Shown here: positions 9,345 to 20,627 of the stretch, piece by piece | Numbering within the stretch: position 1 is the stretch's first letter | How the letters are laid out: each line of letters starts with the position of its first letter | NCBI RefSeq assembly: GCF_003258315.1 | Contig: NZ_CP030032.1 | Location: forward strand, 1,216,001 to 1,280,000 | Direction: 5' to 3' | DNA: 64,000 nt | DNA from: Bradymonas sediminis | GTDB lineage: Bacteria; Myxococcota_A; Bradymonadia; Bradymonadales; Bradymonadaceae | Notes under the pieces: generated by a model | The model's database searches: none | What the model saw: only the letters and a program-made list of their open reading frames with translations | What the model was told of the DNA's origin: nothing | Program-made: the position numbers and the translations under genes

Positions 9345-10061
9345 TTATTCGCTCACCTCGGCGCCTTCTTCCAATGCCTCAATGATCAGGGCGTAGCCGA
9401 CGCCCCGCACGGTGCGCAGCGGGTCGATATCATAATCGGCGAAGTTTGAGCGCAGCCGGCGAATATGGCTGTCGATTGTCTTTCGACTCACACGGGTGCC
9501 GTCATAGGCACCCTTCATGAGTTCTTGGCGCGTAAAAACCTTGCCGGGCTGCTCCATAAAGGTCTGGAGCAGGCGGAATTCGGTCTTGGTCAGCGAGAGC
9601 TCTTCGCCCGCGAAGTCGACGGTCATCTCGACCGGGTCCAAGCTCAGGGTGCCCACCTTAATCACACCTTCGCGGGGGGCCGCGCTGCTTTGGCTCTCGA
9701 CCGACGTGCGCCGAAGGAGCGCGTGTACGCGCGCAGCTAACTCCTTGGGGTGAAAGGGCTTATTAATATAATCATCGGCGCCAAGCTCAAGGCCCACCAC
9801 GCGATCAACCGGGTCGTTGGCCGAGGAGACGAAGATAATCGGCACGTCAGAGTTGCCGCGGATTTCGCCGCAGAGCTGGGTGCCTTTTTTATGTGGCATG
9901 CGCACATCCAAAAGGATAAGCGCCGGGGGATTCGAGAGGGCTTCGACGACGCCATTGGGGCCGTCGAATTCGCGGGTCTCAAACCCTTCCTGGGTCAGAA
10001 TTTCGCGGATAATCTGTCGTTGAACCAGGTCGTCATCCACAATCCAAATTAATTTATTCAT
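9345..10061 (-). CDS. OmpR/PhoB-family response regulator (orphan)
   Basis: 238 aa. The receiver domain (about residues 1-118) has the acidic pair DDD near residue 10, phospho-acceptor Asp in ILLDVRMPHKKG, Ser in FVSSAND (switch position) and Lys in YINKPFHP. The C-terminal winged helix (about 135-230) has LTKTEFRLLQTF, a recognition helix RKTIDSHIRRLRSNF and a wing TVRGVGYAL. All receiver residues needed for phosphorylation are present. No histidine kinase gene is adjacent, so its partner is unknown. The hybrid kinase at 17063 has its own receiver and phosphotransfer domains and is a possible donor, which is only a guess. Confidence 0.92.
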   Translation of the reverse strand: MNKLIWIVDDDLVQRQIIREILTQEGFETREFDGPNGVVEALSNPPALILLDVRMPHKKGTQLCGEIRGNSDVPIIFVSSANDPVDRVVGLELGADDYINKPFHPKELAARVHALLRRTSVESQSSAAPREGVIKVGTLSLDPVEMTVDFAGEELSLTKTEFRLLQTFMEQPGKVFTRQELMKGAYDGTRVSRKTIDSHIRRLRSNFADYDIDPLRTVRGVGYALIIEALEEGAEVSE

Positions 10062-10304
10062 GAGGTAGTTGAACCGGTTAGCTAAGAGGTGAACAAGACG
10101 TTCGTGTAGTGGGGTGATCTAAATTTAGTGGTTCGAGCGCGAAGGCTCATCAAAACACAGGTTGCCATATTTCATCCGAAATTGCATCAAGTTGGGGCAG
10201 CGTATATACGGTGTTTTGCGTATGATGCCTTTATAATTTGTTGGGAGCCCGATGTCCTTCTCGTTAATGATTGATGGCGAAGAGATTAGGCGCACCAAAA
10301 GAGA

Positions 10305-11906
10305 GTGTTTGTTGTGATAGATAGTAAAGGATTGACTTCGGTTTTGTCGCGCGCAGTCGTGGCGACCCTTTTGGTTGGGGCGCCGGCGACGGCCTTGGCC
10401 CAGGCGCCAGCGCCGGCCTCGGAGACCTTCGAGCCACAGGCGGTCGAGGCGACCGCGATTTGGTCGACCGCGACCAGCGATATCGCGCCTCATTTGAGCC
10501 CGAACCTCAGCGTCGTCGGGCATTATGCGCGCAATCCGGTACAGCTTCAGGACCGCGACAGCGGTGAGGTAGCCGCGCGGCTTCTTAAAGATCAACTTAA
10601 ATTGGACGTCGGCCTCGGGCTCGGTCTTTTCGAACGCGTCGAGTTGGGCTTTGTCTTGCCGATCGTGCTCTATCAAAACGGCGAGGAGTTCGCGGGCTTT
10701 GAGACGCCCAATACGGTGGACCTGGCGGACGCGCGTGCGTCGGTGCGCGCTCAGATCTATCAGGCCGACGGGTTTGGACTCGCCGCCCAGGTGACCGGTT
10801 ATCTGCCGACCTCGGACCAGGCGTATTATCAATCTGGGCCGGACCCGGCCGCGCTGGCCGCGGTGATCGTGGATTATCAGGGCGGCGGGGCGTACCCGTG
10901 GCGAATCGCCGGCAATATCGGTTGGGCGTTTGAGGCCGAGCGCCGAAGCGCCGAGCTTGCGACCGATGACCGGTTGGATTTCCGGGGCGCCGCTCAGGTC
11001 CAGGTGATTCGGGATGTGCTGGAGCTGCGGGCGAGCGCCTTCGGCCGCTGGGAGGCCCTGGCCGAGGCCGAGAGGTCGGTGAGCGCCGGATATCTTGGCG
11101 GCGCCCTGGTTCATTGGGGCGACACGGGTTTGAGCAGTAGCTTTGGCTTGGGCGGGGCGATTGCCGGGGGCTACGGCCAGCCGAATTTCCGGGCGCTGGC
11201 GTCCTTAAGCTATGCGCCGCAGCCCGAGTTTATTGAGGCCCCGGTGTCCGAGCCGCTTGTCACGCAGCGATGCTCTGATGAGACCGCCGCCGAGGGTTGC
11301 GTCGACTCCTTCGCCCAGGACGGCGCGGCCGATGGCCCGGGTTCCGCCGACGCGAAGACCGACATCGTGCTCGATGGCGGTGGTGCGGTCGACGAGGCGC
11401 TGATTGACTCGGACGGCGACGGGATTCCGGACGTGCTCGACGCCTGCCCCGACGACCCTGAGACCTTTAACGGCGTCGATGATGAGGACGGCTGCCCCGA
11501 TGAGGACGAGAGTTCGGTGCGCCTGGTCGGAGACCGCATTGAGATTCTGGAGCGGGTGCATTTCGACACCGCGCGCGCGACGATTAAAGCCCAGAGTCAC
11601 TCGGTGCTCAATCAGGTCGCGGCCGTGGTGAAGTCGAACCCCGACATCGTGATGCTGCGCATTCTGGGGCATACCGACTCCCGCGGCGACGAAGATAAGA
11701 ACCTCGAGTTGTCTCAGCAGCGCGCGGTCTCAGTGAAAGAATATCTTATCAAGCGCGGCATCGAAGCGCGTCGCTTGTCGGCGCGTGGCTACGGCGAGTC
11801 GCACCCCATCGCCGACAACGAGACCGAGCAGGGACGCAGCGATAACCGCCGCGTCGAGTTCCACATCATCGAGCGCGGCGACAGCGAAGATAAGGTGGAT
11901 AAATGA
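10305..11906 (+). CDS. OmpA-family outer-membrane protein with thrombospondin type 3 repeat
   Basis: 533 aa. A GTG start is assumed at 10305; another GTG at 10314 is possible. A signal peptide ends near ALAQA. Residues about 45-310 have the beta-strand pattern of a barrel. About residues 365-400 form one calcium-binding type 3 element (DSDGDGIPDVLDACPDDP and NGVDDEDGCPDED). The C-terminal OmpA peptidoglycan-binding domain (about 415-525) shows HFDTARATI, ILGHTDSRGD, LSQQRAVSVKEYL, ARGYGES and RSDNRRVEF. It therefore links the outer membrane to peptidoglycan. It overlaps the cyclase gene by 4 nt (ATGA) and is the first gene of a four-gene operon. Confidence 0.93.
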   Translation: MFVVIDSKGLTSVLSRAVVATLLVGAPATALAQAPAPASETFEPQAVEATAIWSTATSDIAPHLSPNLSVVGHYARNPVQLQDRDSGEVAARLLKDQLKLDVGLGLGLFERVELGFVLPIVLYQNGEEFAGFETPNTVDLADARASVRAQIYQADGFGLAAQVTGYLPTSDQAYYQSGPDPAALAAVIVDYQGGGAYPWRIAGNIGWAFEAERRSAELATDDRLDFRGAAQVQVIRDVLELRASAFGRWEALAEAERSVSAGYLGGALVHWGDTGLSSSFGLGGAIAGGYGQPNFRALASLSYAPQPEFIEAPVSEPLVTQRCSDETAAEGCVDSFAQDGAADGPGSADAKTDIVLDGGGAVDEALIDSDGDGIPDVLDACPDDPETFNGVDDEDGCPDEDESSVRLVGDRIEILERVHFDTARATIKAQSHSVLNQVAAVVKSNPDIVMLRILGHTDSRGDEDKNLELSQQRAVSVKEYLIKRGIEARRLSARGYGESHPIADNETEQGRSDNRRVEFHIIERGDSEDKVDK

Positions 11907-13642
11907 GCGCAACGCGCCCAACGATTCGCTTTTCACTGCGTCTTAAACTCCTGTTATTTGGCGGCTTTTTGGCCATCGTCCCGGCGATCGCGGTCGGCTT
12001 TGGCCTGATGGAGGTCAACGCCTCGACGCTGGAGACCCAGAACCGCGAGATGCGCCTGTCGATCGCCGACGATATCGCGGCGACCATCGAGTCATCGCTG
12101 GCCGACGCGCATACCGCGCTGCTCAGCATTCAGCAGATCTTGACCAACCCCGACATCGCCGAGGGCAACCGCATCGAGATCGCGGTGGCGCTCGTGGAGG
12201 CCAACCCGCTGGTGGAGACCGTCGCGATTTATTCGCAGGGCGGTGATTATATCACCCAGATCAACAAGGGTGATGAGGGCTTTGCCGCCGAGGCCATCGA
12301 CGCCGCGATCGCTAAAAAGGCCGGCAATGAGACGCTGGTCGTCGATAGCTTGCGCTTCGAATCCGACGGGCGCTCCAGCGTGGAGATGACCATCGCGCTG
12401 CGCCCGGAGGCCGGCAAGATTACCGGTTTTTTGCGCGCCCGTATCTCGCTGGCCCAGGCGCAAAAGCGCACCGATTGGATCGGCGACCACCAGCTCTCGG
12501 TGCGCTCGCGCGTGGACGTGCTGGACACCGATCGCCGGGTGATTCTCTCCAGTGAAGAAGAGGAGATCGGCCAGGTGATGCCGGCCGAAGGCGTGCTGGC
12601 GTCGATCGCCACGATGATCGACAAGGGCGTGGCTCAGTCCGGCGAGCACCCGCAGCGCCCGGTCCTCGAGTCGGCGCGCCCGCTGGGCTCGCTGCCCTGG
12701 TTGGCGCGCGTCGAGGTGCCCATCGACGAGGCCTATGCCTCGCTGATTCGGATGCGCTGGATCGTGGGCATTGGCACCGGCGTGGCGGCGCTCCTGGCGT
12801 TTTTGATGGCGCTTATCTTCGCGTCGCGCATCACCCGCCCGCTCAAAGCGGTCGTCGCGTTCACCCAGCGACTCGGCGCGCGCGCCTTCGATGAGCGGGT
12901 TGAGGTCAGCACCAACGATGAGATTGGACTGGTCGCCCGGACGCTCAACGCCGCGGCGGTCGAGCTCAAGGCGGGCGAGGAGAAGGTCGCTCGAGAGATC
13001 GAAATTCGCGCGGACCTCGGGCGCTATCTGCCCGAAGACCTGGTCGAGAACGTCGTGCGCCGCGAGCAACCGATGAGCCTGGGCGGCACGCGCCAACCGA
13101 TCACGGTGCTCTTCGCCGACGTCGTGCGCTTCACGCCGCTGTGCGAGAACCACTCGCCGGAGGTCGTGGTGACGGTGCTCAACGAGCTCTTTACGATCAT
13201 CACCACCATCATCTTCGAGCATGGCGGTACGGTCGATAAATTCATCGGCGACTGCGTCATGGCGTTTTGGGGCGCGCCGCGCGAGGACGCCGACCAGGCG
13301 CTGCACGCTCTGGAGGCCGCCGAGCAGATCTCGCGGCTCATCGAATTTGCCAACCGCCGCTGGATGCGCGAGTTCGGCATCGAGATCAAATTGGCCATGG
13401 GCCTGCACAGCGGCGAGGCCATCGTGGGCAACGTCGGCTCGGCGACGCGCATGGAATATACCGCGATCGGCAAGGCCGTGAACCGCGCCGCGCGCCTGGA
13501 GGCCCTGGCTCATGAGAATCAGGTCCTGGTCAGCTCGCAGCTGGCGGCCGCGGTCGGAGAGCGCTTCGAATTTCGTCGGGCTTCCACCGAATTACTCAGC
13601 GTCGGCGGAGAAGAAGTCATTCTCTATGAGGTGATGTTTTGA
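11903..13642 (+). CDS. Membrane sensor adenylate/guanylate cyclase (sensor-HAMP-class III cyclase)
   Basis: 579 aa. An N-terminal helix (about 16-37), a periplasmic sensor of about 240 residues, a second helix (about 288-308), a HAMP segment (SRITRPLKAVVAFTQRLG onward) and a class III cyclase domain (about 395-560) follow in order. Metal-binding Asp residues are in LFADVVRFT and FIGDCVMAFWG, and the substrate Lys is in VDKFIGD. The transition-state Asn is in AVNRAARLE. Where most homologues have YTxIGDxVN, this protein has YTAIGKAVN, so the usual purine-selecting Asp is replaced by Lys and nucleotide preference is uncertain. It overlaps the OmpA gene by 4 nt and the kinase gene by 4 nt, indicating coupled translation. 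Confidence 0.92.
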   Translation: MSATRPTIRFSLRLKLLLFGGFLAIVPAIAVGFGLMEVNASTLETQNREMRLSIADDIAATIESSLADAHTALLSIQQILTNPDIAEGNRIEIAVALVEANPLVETVAIYSQGGDYITQINKGDEGFAAEAIDAAIAKKAGNETLVVDSLRFESDGRSSVEMTIALRPEAGKITGFLRARISLAQAQKRTDWIGDHQLSVRSRVDVLDTDRRVILSSEEEEIGQVMPAEGVLASIATMIDKGVAQSGEHPQRPVLESARPLGSLPWLARVEVPIDEAYASLIRMRWIVGIGTGVAALLAFLMALIFASRITRPLKAVVAFTQRLGARAFDERVEVSTNDEIGLVARTLNAAAVELKAGEEKVAREIEIRADLGRYLPEDLVENVVRREQPMSLGGTRQPITVLFADVVRFTPLCENHSPEVVVTVLNELFTIITTIIFEHGGTVDKFIGDCVMAFWGAPREDADQALHALEAAEQISRLIEFANRRWMREFGIEIKLAMGLHSGEAIVGNVGSATRMEYTAIGKAVNRAARLEALAHENQVLVSSQLAAAVGERFEFRRASTELLSVGGEEVILYEVMF

Positions 13643-14952
13643 GCAAGCCATTATTACAACCCGGCGAGTTGCTCGACGGCAAATATGAGATCGTCGGTCA
13701 GATCGGCGAAGGCGGCATGGGCGTGGTCTTTGAGGCCCACCATAAGGGGCTGGACCGGCGGGTCGCGGTCAAGGTGCTGCGCTCGGCCGATCTCGGCGAG
13801 GACTCCGAGTTCCGGGTGCGCTTTACCCGCGAAGCCCGCGTCATGTCGCGGCTCGACCACCCCAACGCGGTGACGGTCTATGACCACGGCGAGCACAACG
13901 GCGCGCTCTATATCGCGATGGAGTTTTTGGAGGGGCACCCGCTCGACGATGAGCTTGGCGACGGCGCGCTGGAGATGCGCCGCGCCCTCATCATCGCCGA
14001 GCAAATATGCGATGTGCTCACGGTGACCCATGAGATGGGGCTGGTGCATCGGGATATCAAGCCCGAGAACATCTTTATCACCGAGACCGAAGAGGGCCCG
14101 CTGGCGACGCTGGTCGACTTCGGCCTGGCGTTTATCGCCTCGGACGAAGACCTGAGTCGCATGACCCGGGACGGAACCCTGGCAGGCACCCCGCTGTATC
14201 TGTCGCCGGAGCAGGCGAGCGCGTCGCGCAGCCTCGGCCCGCCCAGTGATATCTATTCGATGGGCTGCGTGCTCTACGAGTTATTATGCGGCGAGCCGGT
14301 GGTGGAGGGCGATACGGTGTTGGCGCTGCTCAACGCGCATGTCTTCGTGCCGGCGCAGAGCATTCGGGTGAAGGCGCCCGACTCGGCGGTGCCGGCGACC
14401 CTCGATAATTTTGTGTTATCGATGCTATCGAAGTCGCCCGACGCGCGCCCCAGCGCGTTTGAGGCCGCGACCTTTTTGCGCAAGATGCTCGCCAGTGAGT
14501 CGATGCGCGGGCGCGGGCGCCCGATGCGCTTGTTGCAACCACGCGCCCAACGCGCGGTGACCGCGGCCGCCGGCGAGGCCGCCATCGCGGGCGCGGACAC
14601 CCTGGTCGGTGCCGCCACCGGAGTGGCCAAGCAGGCCACCCGCGTGCTCGGTGTGATCGGCTCGATCTCCGATGAGCTGCGCGTGGCCGCGCATATGAGC
14701 GGTTGGGAGCCCAGAGAATGGGTCGCCGGCCAGCCCTATCATGTGGTCCTGGCGCTCGCCCCCGAGGCGGTCACCCGTGAGATTGCTCAGAAATATACAA
14801 CGATGAGCGTGGCCGACCCGAACTCGATTGAGGGGGCGGTGCGCCTGTTGAAGCTTGGCGTGCAGGATTTAGCGGTACGCGGCGAAATTGATGAAATGAT
14901 GCGCAAGGCGGATCGCCTTGATAATTCGCGACGAAGACGAGGATTAAAATGA
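13639..14952 (+). CDS. Serine/threonine protein kinase (PknB/Hanks type), soluble
   Basis: 437 aa from a TTG overlapping the cyclase stop. The kinase domain is complete (about residues 13-285). It has the glycine loop GEGGMGVVFEA, catalytic Lys in VAVKVLR, HRDIKPENIF, DFGLA and an activation segment ending GTPLYLSPEQA. The C-terminal 150 residues have no membrane helix and no recognised sensor domain. In context it probably phosphorylates envelope or signalling proteins encoded nearby. A direct link with the adjacent cyclase is likely from gene order but is inference. Confidence 0.93.
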   Translation: MSKPLLQPGELLDGKYEIVGQIGEGGMGVVFEAHHKGLDRRVAVKVLRSADLGEDSEFRVRFTREARVMSRLDHPNAVTVYDHGEHNGALYIAMEFLEGHPLDDELGDGALEMRRALIIAEQICDVLTVTHEMGLVHRDIKPENIFITETEEGPLATLVDFGLAFIASDEDLSRMTRDGTLAGTPLYLSPEQASASRSLGPPSDIYSMGCVLYELLCGEPVVEGDTVLALLNAHVFVPAQSIRVKAPDSAVPATLDNFVLSMLSKSPDARPSAFEAATFLRKMLASESMRGRGRPMRLLQPRAQRAVTAAAGEAAIAGADTLVGAATGVAKQATRVLGVIGSISDELRVAAHMSGWEPREWVAGQPYHVVLALAPEAVTREIAQKYTTMSVADPNSIEGAVRLLKLGVQDLAVRGEIDEMMRKADRLDNSRRRRGLK

Positions 14953-16952
14953 AGTATTGGATAAATAGTGCGTTGATTTGCCTGGCTTTGGGCACGGCGG
15001 CGCCGGCTTTCGCGCAGGAATCCTTTGTCTCTTATACCGTGGCCCCCGGGGATACTTGCACGTCGATCGCGGCGAAGTTCTACGGGGACGCGCGCGCCTA
15101 TAATCATATCCACGACTATAACGACCTGAGCAAAGACGGCTACGCCTGTCGGCCGGGGATGAAGCTGCGCCTGCCGGTGTTGCCCGACCAGCCCGAGGCC
15201 CAGCTCATGGCGCGCACCGGCGAGGTTCGCGCGAAGCCGCCCAAGGCTGAGTGGGACCCGGTGGACGTCGGCGCGGGCCTCTTTGAGGCGTGGCGCGTCA
15301 ACACGCTTTCGCGCGCCCGCGCGGAGCTTGGTTTTCGTGACGAGTCCGAAATTCAGATGCAGGAAAACACCCTGGTCGTCATTTACGGGCCGTCCAAGGA
15401 CAAGGCGGAGCGCCGGATTGGGCGCCGCGCGCATGTCGATAAAGGACGGCTAAAGACCGCGCTTTCGGGGCTTTCGGGCGCGCCGATGGACGTCAGCACG
15501 CCGGACGCGAAGGCCGAATTTAAGTCCGGCAAAGCCCAGGTCACCGTCGAAGACGGCGAGTCGCGCATTGCCAATCACTCCGGTTCGGCGGCGCGCGTGA
15601 CCGCGCCCGACGGCAGCGGGGCGGTGTCGGTGAAGGCCGGGCATGGGACGCGCGTCAAGCGCGGAAAGCGCCCCGAGAAGCCGCGCCCGTTGCCCGCGAC
15701 GCCGACCTGGGGCGACACCTTCTCGCCCAGCGCGCTGACCTTCACCGGCGGCAGCGCCACGGTCAACGCGACCTGGAATCCGGTCAAGAACGCCGAGGCG
15801 TTCTATGTCGAGATTTCGCGCGGCCGTCGCCAACTCGACGTGCTCTTCTCCAAACGCGTGCCCGCCACCACCCAGGCCCTGCAGATGCAGGAGCTTCCGC
15901 CGGGGCGCTATTATGTGTCGATCGTGGCGATTGATAAGTCCGAATTCGAGAGCATCCCGTCGGAGCTTCGCCGACTTCGGGTCTATCAGATGGGCGTAAA
16001 CCCCAGCCAGATCATCGACGCGAAGGCCCGGACATTTTTGCTCGGCGCGTCCTTTAAAGCGCCGCGCGGGATGACCTGTCAGGTCGGTGACGGCGCGTTC
16101 GAGGAGCTTGTTAGCCTGCGAAAAATTGGGGAGAATAAGATCAACTGTAAGGACGAGGAAGCGCAGGTTGAGATGACCGTTCAAGCGGTTGAGCCCGAGG
16201 TTGATATCTTGGACGCGTCGAGCTTCGACGTCGCGGTGCGCCGCGGCGACGCGAAGGCCGTCGACCTGCAGTTTAGCCCGCGCTTGCCGTCGAGCGTGCG
16301 CCTTGAGGGCAGCGAAGGTGTGGCGCTTAAGGCCGAGAAGCTCAACGAGACCACGATGCGCTTGACCATCTCGCCGCGCGAAGACGCCGAGTTGGGCGCC
16401 TCGAAGATCGGTGTCTTCTACGAGGATACCCGCCTGTCGGCGCTCGACCTCGAGGTTGAGCCGGCCGACGCAGCCGCGCCCACGCCAACCCCGGTGGCGC
16501 CGCAGGTTAAGCCCGCCGAGTATTTGATCAGCGCGATGCTGGGCTACGACGTGGTCGGCTTTGACCCCTATTGGGGCGACGACTTCCCGGTCCCTGGCGC
16601 ATCCCTTGAGGTCGGCTTCGGCCTGGTCCCGACGCGTTATTTTGCGGCCGAAGCCCGCGTGGGCATGTCGCTCCATTCTGACGCGACGACCGAGCTTGGC
16701 TTTAGCGCCCGCGCCCAGGGCATGGCGGGGATCTTTGAGAACGTCGCCTCGCCGTATATCGGCATCGGCGCGGGCTGGAAGCATTGGCTCGACAACGGCT
16801 CGCGATTCGAGCTGCGCCCGAGCATCGGCGTGATGCCGAAGGTCGGCGAGTCGATGCGCCTTCGCGCCGAGGTCGGCGCGGACCTGACGCCGGTGAGCTC
16901 CGAGCTGCGCATCCTCCCCGAGCTGCGCGTCGGCGCGTCCTGGAGCTTCTAA
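14949..16952 (+). CDS. LysM-FecR-type envelope protein with C-terminal beta-barrel
   Basis: 667 aa with a signal peptide (ALGTAAPAFAQ). Residues about 27-80 form a LysM domain (YTVAPGDTCTSIAAKFYGD, ending LRLPVLP) that should bind peptidoglycan. Residues about 110-240 resemble a FecR-type domain (RAELGFRDESEIQMQENTLV, then AKAEFKSGKAQVTVEDG). A fibronectin-like segment (about 255-345) follows, then an unassigned middle region. The last 140 residues form amphipathic strands resembling an eight-stranded outer-membrane barrel, ending in an aromatic residue (GASWSF). It overlaps the kinase stop by 4 nt and is the last gene of the operon. Confidence 0.88.
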   Translation: MKYWINSALICLALGTAAPAFAQESFVSYTVAPGDTCTSIAAKFYGDARAYNHIHDYNDLSKDGYACRPGMKLRLPVLPDQPEAQLMARTGEVRAKPPKAEWDPVDVGAGLFEAWRVNTLSRARAELGFRDESEIQMQENTLVVIYGPSKDKAERRIGRRAHVDKGRLKTALSGLSGAPMDVSTPDAKAEFKSGKAQVTVEDGESRIANHSGSAARVTAPDGSGAVSVKAGHGTRVKRGKRPEKPRPLPATPTWGDTFSPSALTFTGGSATVNATWNPVKNAEAFYVEISRGRRQLDVLFSKRVPATTQALQMQELPPGRYYVSIVAIDKSEFESIPSELRRLRVYQMGVNPSQIIDAKARTFLLGASFKAPRGMTCQVGDGAFEELVSLRKIGENKINCKDEEAQVEMTVQAVEPEVDILDASSFDVAVRRGDAKAVDLQFSPRLPSSVRLEGSEGVALKAEKLNETTMRLTISPREDAELGASKIGVFYEDTRLSALDLEVEPADAAAPTPTPVAPQVKPAEYLISAMLGYDVVGFDPYWGDDFPVPGASLEVGFGLVPTRYFAAEARVGMSLHSDATTELGFSARAQGMAGIFENVASPYIGIGAGWKHWLDNGSRFELRPSIGVMPKVGESMRLRAEVGADLTPVSSELRILPELRVGASWSF

Positions 16953-16969
16953 AACACAGTGCTTGTGGC

Positions 16970-17016
16970 ATCAAAAAAGCGCGGCCCACGATTGTCGTGG
17001 GCCGCGCTTTTTTGAT
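16970..17016. terminator. Perfect bidirectional intrinsic terminator
   Basis: ATCAAAAAAGCGCGGCCCACGA pairs perfectly with its complement over 22 bp around a 3-nt loop (TTG). The A-run on one arm and the T-run on the other let it work in both directions. It lies 18 nt after the LysM/FecR gene (plus) and 46 nt after the hybrid kinase gene (minus), so it ends both convergent units. Confidence 0.95.
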
Positions 17017-17062
17017 CGAAGTTCTGGGCGGCGATGAACCGATGCCGAAAACACAACTTCTC

Positions 17063-19117
<2,055 letters not shown>

Positions 19118-19260
19118 GCTGAGGTCCTTCGAGACTGATTCGGGCGACAAATGCCGTCTCATAAATTGGGTGGAGGCCGCATCTACTTTTGACACGTCCG
19201 CCGCCCTCGGGCAACTCTCAGCGCTAAATTTGGCAAGGGAGCTCGGCTCATCTATGCCGA

Positions 19261-20412
19261 TTAGTTGGCGTCATGGATCGTCACTTTCAGCTTGCTGATC
19301 TCCAGCGTGTTCGCGGCTTTACCGGCGGGATTTGGCTTACGATAGGGGCCGTAAACTTTAAAATCGAACACAAGGATTTTATTTCCTTTAATCGGCGCGT
19401 TTGCTCGCACCGAGGTCGTGCCGAGGTGCTCACTTCCAGACAACCAGGCATCAAAGGTGGGCGCCGCTACCCACTCATATGCGGTGATCTCAAATTTCTT
19501 GAGGTTCGCAACTCTCACTACTTCATCAAATGCTTTAAGGCCTTTGGTGGGCAGCTGTTTTTTCATTTCGGGGCTGAAGAGGGCGGACGCGCCTTTATGG
19601 TCGCCGCGATATAGCGCCTTGAGCCATTTTTTTGCGATGAGCTCCGTGCCTTTTTCATAGCCGCTTGGGAACGAGTATCTGGCCCAGCCGTCCTGCGTGA
19701 GCTCCCGCATCGCTCCGCCGAAAGCCAGTACTTCCTTGGTAGGTTTGTCGCCCCATGACTTTCGGAACTTGACGGTCTTGCGGGCGCAATTGTCGCTGAC
19801 GAAGAGGAAGTCTTCGCTGGCTGGGGGCCCATGCTTGTCGCCGATAATTTTGGAGTCCTGGACCCAAACTGTGCACTCATAGACCCTGCGCTCCTTGCCG
19901 CTTCGGTACTCATAGACGAATTTCTGGGTACCAATAAAGCTGCCGTTCTTGCCACGAAGCAGGTCGGTTCCCTGGTCGATGAGGTAGCGCTTTTTGTGTT
20001 TTCCGACCTGTTGAAGCTCGTCTCTCCTGGCCTTGATGCTAGAATGGTCGCCGAGAACTTCGCGCAGCCCGGGAGAGGCGAGCTTCCATATCTCCTCCGG
20101 CGCTCCTTTTTCGTAATTATCCAGGACTCTTTCGGCGGCCTTTTTTGCCTTCTTCGCGCGGGGTTTTGTGGGTGCATCCAAGATCGTGGTCGTCCCCATC
20201 TTATCCATATTGGAGGCGGCATTTATGGTTAAGGCGGCCGACGCGATGATGATGACCAACGCCCCAATCACGATGCTTAATAGCACGCAGCCACACCCGC
20301 CGAGCGCGTAAAGAAGCCCGCGCTTCTTTGGCTTTGGCGGCCGCAAAGGTGCTTGACCAGAGGACGATACCGCCGACGAGATCGGTGCGCGCATAAATTC
20401 CCTCGGATTCAT
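19261..20412 (-). CDS. Membrane-anchored hypothetical protein with two related extracytoplasmic domains
   Basis: 383 aa. A Pro/Lys-rich cytoplasmic start is followed by one long helix (about 33-65, starting LYALGGCGCVLL) and then an outside region. Two similar segments are visible. The first starts AERVLDNYEKGAPEEIWKLA and the second starts KWLKALYRGDHKGASALF. Each begins with a helix pair followed by strands, like NTF2-type or DUF3887-like folds. I do not recognise a named family and assign no function. It is a single gene divergent from the DUF4349 lipoprotein and 143 nt from the hybrid kinase start, with no clear operon partner. Confidence 0.7.
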   Translation of the reverse strand: MNPREFMRAPISSAVSSSGQAPLRPPKPKKRGLLYALGGCGCVLLSIVIGALVIIIASAALTINAASNMDKMGTTTILDAPTKPRAKKAKKAAERVLDNYEKGAPEEIWKLASPGLREVLGDHSSIKARRDELQQVGKHKKRYLIDQGTDLLRGKNGSFIGTQKFVYEYRSGKERRVYECTVWVQDSKIIGDKHGPPASEDFLFVSDNCARKTVKFRKSWGDKPTKEVLAFGGAMRELTQDGWARYSFPSGYEKGTELIAKKWLKALYRGDHKGASALFSPEMKKQLPTKGLKAFDEVVRVANLKKFEITAYEWVAAPTFDAWLSGSEHLGTTSVRANAPIKGNKILVFDFKVYGPYRKPNPAGKAANTLEISKLKVTIHDAN

Positions 20413-20627
20413 TAAGTTTTACTGCGTGTGGGGCCGATTCTTCCAGATATCCAGGGTGAGGTCAACGCTGCGGCCCCGGCCAACTCGGAGCCATTTAGAT
20501 CCTTTTGCAGAAGCCTGCGTTGATAGAGAAGTCGCTGCATCTTTGCCTATTTTGGCGAGCGGGCGGGGTGGTGTAGTATTTGGTTGATAGTCGATTGGTA
20601 GAAATGTGTTTCTTGACGAGGTGAGCT

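Noticed and set aside
12092-13513. Long minus-strand open frame (473 codons) inside the cyclase gene
   Set aside because: Antisense shadow; the plus frame holds a complete HAMP-cyclase with catalytic residues.
15450-16784. Minus-strand open frame of 444 codons
   Set aside because: Antisense to the LysM-FecR gene and Arg-rich without motifs.
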